In this document: in pieces, positions 55,747 to 64,000 of the stretch | Layout of the letters: every line of letters starts with the position of its first letter | Numbering within the stretch: the first letter of the stretch is position 1 | Origin: Entamoeba histolytica HM-1:IMSS | Lineage: Eukaryota > Evosea > Mastigamoebida > Endamoebidae | Reading direction: 5' to 3' | NCBI RefSeq assembly: GCF_000208925.1 | Contig: NW_001914875.1 | Coordinates: 62,001-126,000 of the forward strand | Length of the DNA: 64,000 bases | The notes under the pieces: generated by a model | Told to the model about the DNA's origin: nothing | The model's database searches: none | Seen by the model: only the letters and a program-made list of their open reading frames with translations | Translations under genes and position numbers: made by a program

Positions 55747-56680
55747 CGTTATTAAACTCCAAAGTTCTCACTTTTTTTATATTTTTCACCTCCTTTTTAT
55801 TTCTTTTTTTAGTTCATTTTAATTTCTTAGCTAATTTTCTTGTAAATGATAGTATTATTTTATCGAATAATTCATTCTATCCTTAATTTTGATTTATAAG
55901 TTCTTTTTTTATTTTATTTTTCTAACCCAAAAATTTGAATAACACAATATCCTTATTGAAAAATAAACCTATACCTCAACATAAAAAAAACAATTATTTA
56001 ATGACTATTAGAAAGTCCAAAACATTTTTACAATTCTTTCATTGATTAAACAAAAAAAACCTTAGTAAAATAAATATTTATTTCATTATATGAGATAATA
56101 TACTGCTTTTTTTAACTTATACACTTGTTATCTATTTACAAGACATAACATAATATAAACCAAATTAGTTTCTTTTTAAACAAGGTAATAGAAATAAAAA
56201 GTTTTATAAACTTCTTTCTATAAGTTGTGTGTTAATTAATAAAGAGAATGTTACTCACAGTAATTACCTAAAAGAATTAAATGTTTATTAGTATATTGAC
56301 TTAAATAGTTTTGTGATATTCTGCTATTTTGTGATTATGATAATCACTTTTTCCATTATGTCTTTTCTTGAAAAATAATAATCACCACTTTTATTTCCTG
56401 TTATAAGTCATTAACCGAGAATAAACAAGATAATTATCAATTAAGAAGAATATAATAGAATAAGGGAGTTTCTTGTTTTCAAATGGTTTTCAAATGGTTT
56501 TCACTCAAATTTTTATTGAGATACAACATAAAAGAATATTATATCTTCTCTTCTTTTTTGTTTTTTTTTTCTTCGTATTTTTTAACAAAGTAATTTATAA
56601 ACAGAAAAATACTTTGAATCTTACTTAACAAACTTTTTGACCCTTATTTGAACTAGATTTTGTGAAGAATCTCTAATTAA
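55747..56680. other. actin upstream region
   Basis: About 0.9 kb between divergent genes. It holds an inverted repeat (GTGATTA-TGA-TAATCAC, 56331-56347), a tandem TTTTCAAATGG repeat (56476-56497) and a GAAC box (56650-56655). No gene seen. Confidence 0.5.
56650..56655 (+). promoter_or_regulatory. GAAC box of the 56.7 kb gene
   Basis: GAACTA preceded by TTT, 31 bp before the ATG; the same TTTGAACTA is found before pyridoxal kinase. Confidence 0.4.
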
Positions 56681-57277
56681 ATGCTTAAGAACCAACTTAC
56701 ACCAACACTATGCCAAAGACAAGGAAATAGGGCTCCTGAATGCTTTAAAAGAGTAAGAGATTTAGAAACAAAACAAGAATGCTTTCTTATTGGTTTGCTT
56801 CAATTAAAGTATAATATTATTTGTGAACGACCATATAAATTTAAGATAAAATCATTACCTTTCTTTAAAGTAAAGACTCTTTATAATGTTTATGAGTCTA
56901 TTGATGTTCAAAAATTAACTAACGAAAGAGTAAAATCATTGGTTGATAAAGATAGAGCTGATAATGTAGATGAAAAAACAATTAGAAGAAGAACAGAAGT
57001 TTACAGAATTTCTGAACATCTTCATGTTTTAATGGATATCCTTATAAGCAATGGTACAAATATAAAAACAAAAGAAAATAGACATACAACAATGGCTGAC
57101 AGAAGAAATTTATATTCAATAAATTACGAAGGAATCAATTTTTCTAAAAAAGAAATTGTTGAAAAAGGAGGTTCAATTCATAGTTTGATAAGTGAAGAAT
57201 TTACTAAAAAAAGACCAAATTCGACTAGTTTATTACCATTATGTGATACAGAAATTATGTCTTTATTATTAAATTAA
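56681..57277 (+). CDS. hypothetical protein, possible winged-helix-like segment
   Basis: A 198-residue frame with a clear start, stop and GAAC box. I do not recognise the protein. It is basic in the middle. The segment DEKTIRRRTEVYRISEHLHVLMDI (about 96-120; seen as DEKTIRRRTEVYR then ISEHLHVLMDI) faintly resembles the RRR-VYD-NVL recognition helix of E2F/DP winged-helix factors, but the rest does not clearly follow. The N-terminus has three Cys without a zinc-binding pattern. The C-terminal ~50 residues are polar. It lies between the actin upstream region and a 3 kb AT-rich desert. Confidence 0.6.
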   Translation: MLKNQLTPTLCQRQGNRAPECFKRVRDLETKQECFLIGLLQLKYNIICERPYKFKIKSLPFFKVKTLYNVYESIDVQKLTNERVKSLVDKDRADNVDEKTIRRRTEVYRISEHLHVLMDILISNGTNIKTKENRHTTMADRRNLYSINYEGINFSKKEIVEKGGSIHSLISEEFTKKRPNSTSLLPLCDTEIMSLLLN

Positions 57278-59740
57278 TTTAAATAGTTTTTTCCTTATTT
57301 ATCTATTTTTTTGTTTTGTTTTAGTGTTTGTTTACAAATATCTCTTTGAAACCTTTAAATCCATTATTGTTGTTTTTAACTTTATTATGTTAATATTTAT
57401 TGTTTACCTAGTTTTATTCTGACTACATTTTTGTCTTTGGTTATAGAATGTATTAATCATTAGTTCAAGGATGATAATGATAATTGTTTATGATGATAAA
57501 ATATCATTTATTATTATATAAGAATGAATATTTATCAAAATGGTAGTGTGGTATTATTTAATTTTTATGATGCAAAATATACTTGTCAATTAATGTTTGG
57601 AGTTGAAAATATTAAATATTATCAAAGGAAAAGGTGTTTTGCTTGTTATGGTTAATGCTAGAACAAATTTAGACATAATACTATAATGTCAGGGATGTTT
57701 TCTTTTATCATGAAATAAAAAATAAAAGAACCAAGACTTTTAATATTCATTCAAATTCAAATAAAAATGAGACAATTACTTATTTGAATAACATTGTATT
57801 TGAATATATATGAAAAGAATTTATTTCATTATGAATAAAGAATAAAAATATACACTTCTCAACAAGATGAAAACCTATATAATATATGAAAAGTGGTTGA
57901 ATACTCTTTCTTATTGAAAATATTTATTGAATAATCTCTTTGAGCATGTAACAATAGAAAATAATTATATTAACAATTACTTATCTTCTTTTTATAATAA
58001 TACTCATAATTTACTCAATACTCTTTTCCTTATTTTATTAATTCTTTTTTTAAAATTTTTACCACTCAATATATTTTTAGTATTTTACTTTGATATCTGT
58101 TACCATAAAGAAACCGTTTATCAATTGTTTTTTTTAAAAAAAAAGAAAATTGGAAGTATCATAATTTTGATTAGAATTTATTTATTCTTTTTCTTAAAAA
58201 AAATTAGATGTTTTAATTTGTTTTCAATTTTAGAATAGTAAGAAAGAATATATCTGTCTATAATTTATTATATTCTTATCTGTTTAAACAATTAAAATGT
58301 TATAATAAGTCAAAGTACTAATTTAAATTATGATTCTTGATAAATTCTATGTTAATAAAAAAGAAGAAAGATACATTTAATAATTATTTTTGAACAATAT
58401 TGAAATGGTTTCAAAATAAACCTGAGAAGAAATACAATTCTTTCAAATGAATGTATTATTAATAATTTTGATTAAAATGTAATAAATAAATTGGTTTTTA
58501 TTTTTTGAATAAAATCTATTAAACAAGATGTTTCAAATTGTTATATTTGATGTGAACCAAAAAATAGTTATTGTGTTGATAATAGATACTTGTTTTTATT
58601 AACATTTAACAACTTTAATACTCTTTAATACTACCAGAAGAAAATTTATATTCTCAATCCATTACATCATTTTTTGTATTTTTTAGATAATTATTATAAT
58701 TTAAATTATACATAGCAAATATTAAAACAATAATAAACAAATACAATAAAAGTAAATAAAAACTAAAGAAATAATATATTAAAACTGTTATATCATAAAA
58801 AATTAATGAATTTTACTACTATATCAATATAAAAAGAGATATATTATAATGATATGTTTGATTGTATGTTTTATTGACAGATTAAAGAACATATTATAAA
58901 AATAATTTACAACTTTATTATTCAATTCAATTAAGAAATATTATACATGTTTGTTTTATTTAATATGGATTTAAACTCTTCTTGTTAAAATTATTTACTT
59001 GAAATTTATTAACACTTATGCTTTATTTTGTTTTACTTTGAAATTACTAAATAAATATTTTTATTGAAATAGTTAATATATAAATAACTACGTGATATTA
59101 ATGTAAATAATTATAAAATAACAACTTTATTCTTCATTAATTCTCAGTATATATCTTTTATTAAAATTATTATAAATATATTATAAATAGATAAAAACAA
59201 TTCATATACAAAAATTATTATATGATTTAATATATTTAAAAATATATTAACTAAAGACACATTATGATATAACGTTCTTATTTCTTTTATTGAAGAAATA
59301 AATTGTTTAATTTTACTTATAGAATCAATTTCTTAAACAATATACTTTTACATAATCTTATTCTACTTGATTTATTATTTATTAAAACTGTTTAAAGTAT
59401 TATTATAAATTGAAAAGAAACCAAGCCATTGTATTATCATAACAATAATAGCTATTATTTTACAATTTTTTTTTTAAAATGCAATACAATTAATTTATCT
59501 TTATTAGTTTCTTCTTTTTCTATGGCTATAGTCTTTTTCTATAAATTAATAGTAGTATGTTTAGTTATATACTTTTAAATTCATAAATACTTTAAAAGAT
59601 TAACAACAAAAACAAATATTTTTGAAATTAGAGATTAAAATATTAAAATATTTTGGTATTATGAATTAAAACTTCTTAATTTAAATCAGTTAAGAAAATA
59701 ATATTTGAAGTATTAAATAGAAAGGATATAGAGAATAAAC

Positions 59741-59855
59741 AAATGATTATATTTATAATACTAATTAATTAAGTGTTAATAAAATTTGTTTCTAATGTTC
59801 CTAGCTCAAGTGAGACTAATCCTGTCCCTTTGACTATAAAATGATTATATTTATA
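59741..59855. repeat. 17-bp direct repeats flanking a GC-richer island
   Basis: AAATGATTATATTTATA occurs at 59741-59757 and again at 59839-59855. Between them lies an ~80 bp segment with an unusually ordered, GC-richer stretch (about 59794-59838). The arrangement resembles a small insertion with target-site duplications, but AT-rich repeats can arise by chance. Confidence 0.5.
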
Positions 59856-60320
59856 GAATATAAAAAAAGAATTTACGAAATAAAATTTTAAAATAAGAAT
59901 AAAAAGATAATAAAACAATAATCTAAAAAATTTAACAGAAACTTGTATTGCTTAAATCACTAAAAAAAGAAGATTAAAATAAAAGATACGATAACCTAAT
60001 TTAATAAAAACATTAAGTCAATACTATAACATTCAAAAATTAAATAAATGAATTGAATTAAATAAAACAATAATATAAAAAGTGTTTTATAATAAACAAT
60101 GAGCTAAATAAATACATTCAAATTTTAATTTAACAATATTTGAGAATATTATTTATTTCTTTCTAATTTCAAATATCTTATTATCTTTTTGTTTATGTTA
60201 TTCTATTTTCTCTTTTTAATTATTCATTAAATCTATACTAATATAATAGTATATTATAATTAATAGTTCATCTCAAGTATCTGTTGATATTTTATTTTTT
60301 GACTTGTTTCTTACTTAATC

Positions 60321-60346
60321 ATTATTTAAAAAAAAGAAAAGAACTA
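60321..60346 (+). promoter_or_regulatory. TATA-like plus GAAC box of H2A
   Basis: ATTATTTAAA (60321-60330) and GAACTA (60341-60346), the latter 30 bp before the ATG at 60371. This supports that ATG over the longer frame. Confidence 0.5.
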
Positions 60347-60370
60347 AAGAAACCAAAAAGTATTCTGCAC

Positions 60371-60850
60371 ATGGAAGCACCCAAAGAAAATGAAGTTACA
60401 CCAATTGTTGAAAAGAAACCCATTGAAAAGAAATCTGTAGAAAAGAAACCAAAGAAAGTAACTGAGAAGAAAGTAAAATCACGTGATGATGAAGGAAGAA
60501 AAAATACTCTTTCTAAGAAATCAGGTTTACAATTCCCAGTTGCTCGTATTCATGCTGCTCTTAAAAAAGGAAGATATGGGGAACATATTAATAAAATGGC
60601 ATCAGTTTATTTAACAGCTGTTATTGAATATCTTGTTGCAGAAGTTTTAGAACTTGCAGGTGGACAAGCAAAAGATTTCCATAAAACAAGAATTACTCCA
60701 AGACATATTCAACTTGCAGTTCGATCAGATCTTGAATTAAACGATCTTCTTAAAGATGTTACTATTTCTTATGGTGGAGTATTCCCTAATGTTCCTACTG
60801 CCGTTAATTCAAAAGGAAAGAAAAAACCAGCATCATCACAAGTTGTTTAA
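60371..60850 (+). CDS. histone H2A
   Basis: The true start is the ATG at 60371 (159 residues). The frame opens ~87 bp further upstream but only with a TTG and with hydrophobic, non-histone residues. A Lys/Pro/Glu-rich N-terminal tail (~45 residues) is longer than in animals. The histone fold has [38 protein letters not shown] and [14 protein letters not shown]. Acidic-patch residues are mostly kept; the usual DEE is DLE. The docking region reads SYGGVFPNV, close to canonical H2A and unlike H2A.Z. It ends in SSQVV, a C-terminal SQ without the acidic residue of the H2A.X motif. Entamoeba histones are known to be divergent. Confidence 0.9.
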   Translation: MEAPKENEVTPIVEKKPIEKKSVEKKPKKVTEKKVKSRDDEGRKNTLSKKSGLQFPVARIHAALKKGRYGEHINKMASVYLTAVIEYLVAEVLELAGGQAKDFHKTRITPRHIQLAVRSDLELNDLLKDVTISYGGVFPNVPTAVNSKGKKKPASSQVV

Positions 60851-61037
60851 ACTTCAATTTATTGTTTACAATTTTATTATTTTAATATTTATATTATAAA
60901 AAGAATAAAAGAATGAAATAAATTATAATTAAAATAAAGAAACATTTCATTTTATTCTTTATTAATTAGAATAAAAGAAAGATGATTAAATATGACAACC
61001 AACTAGATCGTGGCAAAAACTAGACAAATAATTTATG

Positions 61038-61060
61038 AAAACCCTATAAAAACCCTAAAA
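61038..61060 (+). promoter_or_regulatory. paired telo-box-like motifs upstream of ZPR1
   Basis: Two AAACCCTA-type motifs (AAAACCCTAT and AAAACCCTAAAA) lie 20-40 bp before the ZPR1 ATG. RPS5 has one copy in a similar place. Confidence 0.35.
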
Positions 61061-61077
61061 TTAAATAATTAAATAAA

Positions 61078-62460
61078 ATGACAACAGAACAACCAAAACA
61101 ACCAGAAATTATTACACTTTCAGCTGATAAATCACAAGTTACTGAGGTTCAAAGTCTTTGTGTAAATTGTTATAAACAAGGAACAACACGATTAATGTTA
61201 ACAGAAATCCCTTATTTTAGAGATATTCTTCTTGCACATTTTCAATGTCCATATTGTCATTACGAAAATACAGAAGTTGAACAAACATCACCAATTCAAG
61301 ACCATGGAATGAAGTTTACTCTTAAAGTAGAAAATATCAAAGACCTTTCAAGACAAATAGTTAAGTCTGATCATTGTTCAATTAATTTTCCATCAATTGG
61401 ATTTGAAATTCCATCAACAGCTCAATCAAGTAGTTTAAATACATTAGAAGGATTTATTGAAAATTCAATTGAAGCAATGAATTCAATTCTTGTTCAACTT
61501 ATTCCAACAGGAGATGATTATAAAAAAATTAGTTCAGTTGTAGAGTCATTAAATAAAATGAAAAGAGTAGAAGAACCATATATAGTAGAAATTGATGATC
61601 CTTCAGGAAATTCTTTTGTTCAAAATCTTTGTGTACCAAAAGAAGATCCACAAATTAATACTCTTGTTTATATTAGAAACTTTGAACAAAATAAAGCTAT
61701 TGGTTTAATTGCTGAAAACCAAACTGAAATTACACCTGCAGATATTGATTATGATGATAAAACTTCACGTCAACTTGTTCCTGAACATAAAAATGCTGCT
61801 GCTACAAGAACTGGATTACCTGATGCTATTGACCAATCTACTATCCCATCATCAAATAATGATATAGCAGAATTAGACGAAGTGTGTCAATCATGTGGAC
61901 ATATGGCAAAAGTAAGAATGTTAATTACTCAAATTCCTTATTTCAAAGAGGTAACTATTATGGCATTTTCTTGTGATACTTGTGGATATAGATCAAATGA
62001 AGTAAAGTGTGGTGGTCCAGTTTCACCTAAAGCAAAAAAATTAACCTTTAAACCAAAAGACATTGATGATCTTTCAAGAAGTTTCTTAAAATCTGATACT
62101 GCTTCAGTTTCAATTCCTGAAATTGGAATTGAATTACAACCAGGGACATTAGGAAGTAAATTTACTACTGTAGAAGGTTTTATTAAAGACTTAGCTGATA
62201 ACTTTGAAAATATGCCATTTTTACATGGGGATTCAGCTGAAAAAGATCAAGAAGATAAAGTTGATGCTCTCATTGACAACTTAAAAAAAATGAGAAAAAT
62301 GGAATTACCATTTACTCTTATAGTTGATGATCCTATGGCTAATTCATATATTCAAAATCCATATTATCCTGAAAAAGATCCATGTTGTGAAGAACTTGAT
62401 TATGAACGTACAAATGAACAAAATGATGATTTAGGATTGAATGATATGGTCGTTGACTAA
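61078..62460 (+). CDS. ZPR1: ZPR1 zinc-finger protein
   Basis: A 460-residue protein with the duplicated ZPR1 layout: two zinc fingers, each followed by a beta-helical domain. The first finger is LCVNCYKQGTTRLMLTEIPYF...CPYCHYENTEV (about 28-66), the second VCQSCGHMAKVRMLITQIPYF...CDTCGYRSNEV (about 270-310). GFIENSIEAMN and GFIKDLADNFEN, and paired IVEIDDPSGNSFVQN and LIVDDPMANSYIQN, mark the repeats. In other eukaryotes Zpr1 binds eEF1A and helps it fold, and enters the nucleolus on growth signals. Length (yeast 486, human 459) is normal. Single exon. Confidence 0.96.
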   Translation: MTTEQPKQPEIITLSADKSQVTEVQSLCVNCYKQGTTRLMLTEIPYFRDILLAHFQCPYCHYENTEVEQTSPIQDHGMKFTLKVENIKDLSRQIVKSDHCSINFPSIGFEIPSTAQSSSLNTLEGFIENSIEAMNSILVQLIPTGDDYKKISSVVESLNKMKRVEEPYIVEIDDPSGNSFVQNLCVPKEDPQINTLVYIRNFEQNKAIGLIAENQTEITPADIDYDDKTSRQLVPEHKNAAATRTGLPDAIDQSTIPSSNNDIAELDEVCQSCGHMAKVRMLITQIPYFKEVTIMAFSCDTCGYRSNEVKCGGPVSPKAKKLTFKPKDIDDLSRSFLKSDTASVSIPEIGIELQPGTLGSKFTTVEGFIKDLADNFENMPFLHGDSAEKDQEDKVDALIDNLKKMRKMELPFTLIVDDPMANSYIQNPYYPEKDPCCEELDYERTNEQNDDLGLNDMVVD

Positions 62461-62629
62461 ATTAATTATCTTAGTTAAAAGAAAAATATTTCAATTAACT
62501 ATTTACATTAATTTTATTAATAAATTATGGTTTTATTCTTAAAATTAAATAATAGTAAGAAAATTATTAAAATATAGTTATAAAAAAATGAAAAAATAAA
62601 AAACTAAATAATTACTAGTTAATAGAAGA

Positions 62630-64000
62630 ATGAATTATGAGCAAATTGTTATTGACTATTATACAACACTTGATAATAACAAGAGAAATAATGCTAAAAG
62701 TCAAATTATAGAAAAAATTAATAAAGCTGAAGACATAGAACAATTAACTTTTTTGTTAACTCATTCTCATAATCAATATGTTTTAGCTTATGCTTGTTCA
62801 ATATTGTCTGAAGCTATGCTTAATAACTCAAAATTATTTATTGGTAAATCTCTTTTCTTTCAAACAATTGCATTACAACTATATTCATCTGCTTCATTAA
62901 ATGATAGGGCAATAAAAAATTTAGCTTCAAAATTCTTTGCTTCATGTGTAATTGGATGTTGGCAAATAGAGCATAATACACAAAATTTAGTAAATACATT
63001 GACTGAATTAGAGTCAAAGAAATATAGTCTTTTTGCTGATATTGCTTTGACTTTAATAGAAGTTTGGATTTTTTAAATTATATAATTAATAAGAAATTGA
63101 CCAAGTAGACATTTCGTTCATACCAAGACAAACCTAATTTCCCTAAAAAAATTATTGCTGATTTTAGAAATGGAGTGTTAATGGTTATTGCTAAATTAGC
63201 TATTAAAAATATTCAAATAAAAAATCCTGGTGCTGTTGATATTCTTGAGAGTGTCATGTTTGTTTGTAATGTTACTAAAACAGATGAAACAGATGAGACA
63301 TCTACATTTTGTCCAACTCCAGAATTTCATAAATTATTTATGGAGTCATTAAATAGTATTATTCAACAAATACCAACAACATTACCTTTAATAGACCGAA
63401 TGTCATGTATTCAATCGTCATGTTTTTATGATTCAGATAATTTTGAAGGTTCAAGAGAGTGGTTTGTTCAGAAAATTATGAAAGTAGTAGAATTTTGTTT
63501 TTATCCATCAAATAATATTTCGTTACTTTCTATTGGAGCTAAGATATTAGTCCATCTTCATACAACACATCCACTTCATAATTATGTAACTCAAGAATTT
63601 ATTGATAAAATTGCTCAATGTACAGTATTAATTGCATGTAATGGAAATGATAATGCATTATATGACATCTTAAGGTTTTGGGGAATTTATTCATTATATT
63701 CAAGTATTGATCCATCTTCAACTGATTGTCTTACTTCAATTTTTTGTAGGTTAGTATTATCCGATAATTCAAACTCATTAACAAGTGAAGAAGGAAGTCA
63801 TTTTGGTACATTTGCTCGAAATGGATTAACTGTATTAATAAGTATGTATGATGTTTTGTTGACATATCTTACAACAGATTCAGTTACAATTCCAACATCA
63901 CAAATTTCTTTTATACAAAAATTATATAATGCTATTCAACAAGCAAAAACAGATAGAGTTAATTATTTCGGAATTTTATCTAATTTGTTTCTTATTGCAG
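62630..64000 (+). CDS. exportin-7-like karyopherin, partial
   Basis: Exon 1 is 62630-63061 and exon 2 runs from 63109 past the window end; at least 441 residues are seen. The sequence is helical and rich in HEAT-like pairs, starting with an importin-beta-type N-terminal region (AKSQIIEKINKAEDIEQL, LLTHSHNQYVLAYACSIL). Removing a 47 bp intron joins LTLIE to TFRSYQDKPNFPKKI, corresponding to the exportin-7 stretch ending in a SFRDxSLFDIF-type motif. The importin-beta/exportin superfamily is likely, and XPO7/RanBP16 is the best guess among its members. It would carry proteins through nuclear pores with Ran-GTP. The 3' part is missing from the window, so the frame is incomplete, not broken. Confidence 0.6.
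63062..63108 (+). other. intron of the exportin-like gene (47 bp)
   Basis: Donor GTTTGGATTT (one base off the usual GTTTGT), acceptor CAAGTAG, phase 0. The unspliced frame ends at TAA 15 bases into the intron. Confidence 0.8.

Larger units (their letters stand above)
57278..60370. other. 3 kb AT-rich gene desert
   Basis: The longest gene-free stretch in the window. A 103-codon frame at 57927-58238 is low-complexity and rejected. No intact retrotransposon, tRNA or snRNA is recognised. Near 59.8 kb is a short GC-richer island flanked by 17-bp direct repeats, listed separately. The histone promoter occupies the right end. Confidence 0.5.

Noticed and set aside
57927..58238. A 103-codon frame in the AT desert
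   Set aside because: Low-complexity Phe/Leu/Ile/Asn composition from AT-rich DNA, poly-A codon runs, no domain and no GAAC or TATA element at a sensible distance.
59794..59838. A possible tRNA or snRNA in the GC-richer island
   Set aside because: TAGCTCAAG looks like a tRNA A box, but no anticodon arm, T-arm GGTTC or acceptor pairing follows, and no snRNA motif fits. Kept only as a repeat-flanked island.
60284..60370. N-terminal extension of H2A
   Set aside because: It begins with TTG, is hydrophobic and overlaps the promoter elements.

Overview
The window reads as nuclear DNA of an Entamoeba (E. histolytica or a close relative). It is very AT-rich with compact genes. Its few introns are very short, with a GTTTGT donor and TAG acceptor. 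Upstream regions carry the described Entamoeba core-promoter elements: a TATA-like TATTTAAA and a GAAC box. Lineage-typical genes include an Entamoeba-type actin, a cysteine-rich transmembrane kinase, a divergent Hsp70, coiled-coil TLD-domain proteins and an iron alcohol dehydrogenase. I call 39 protein genes, 8 of them with introns (9 introns in all). No rRNA, tRNA, CRISPR array or intact transposon is visible. The species cannot be fixed from this window alone.

Layout. 0-11.7 kb: a small orphan gene, a Rap/RalGAP-like protein, MRE11, spliced UFD1, a spliced ankyrin/SAM kinase and a four-TM protein. 12.5-19.9 kb: a TLD protein, iron alcohol dehydrogenase, a second UFD1-barrel protein with zinc fingers, a sphingomyelin-synthase-like enzyme, a CaaX GTPase, an orphan and a small secreted basic peptide. 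20-31.8 kb: RhoGEF, RPF1, GH31 glucosidase, a tiny EF-hand protein, a TLD-like protein, TBC1D23, a TAF1B/Rrn7-like zinc-ribbon protein and an acidic orphan. 32.5-40.9 kb: formin, threonine dehydratase, pyridoxal kinase and the transmembrane kinase. 42.5-50 kb: RPS5, MLH3, PIG-P, RPL9, CWC2, ERCC1 and a papain-like protease. 50.8-64 kb: a third TLD protein, Hsp70, actin, an orphan, a 3 kb AT-rich desert, histone H2A, ZPR1 and the start of an exportin that runs off the end.

How the genes relate. This is mostly a housekeeping region with no operons. Recurring themes are DNA repair (MRE11, MLH3, ERCC1), ribosome production (RPS5, RPL9, RPF1, the Rrn7-like factor), cytoskeleton and its signalling (actin, formin, RhoGEF, small GTPase, two TKL kinases), membrane traffic (TBC1D23, Rap/RalGAP, exportin) and lipid or glycan work (sphingolipid synthase, PIG-P, GH31). 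Threonine dehydratase (PLP-dependent) and pyridoxal kinase (PLP-making) are divergently transcribed neighbours.

The main results of close reading are nine introns, which complete UFD1, ERCC1, TBC1D23, RPF1, the RhoGEF, PIG-P, the exportin and the ankyrin kinase; corrected starts for CWC2, H2A, the protease and the sphingolipid synthase; an MLH3 with an intact nuclease motif but a lost ATPase; a GAAC box at a narrow distance upstream of about 16 start codons; and several palindromes and direct repeats in the gaps. I found no clearly new multi-gene system. The most unusual items are the ATPase-less MLH3, the short FH2 formin and the repeat-flanked insert-like island near 59.8 kb.
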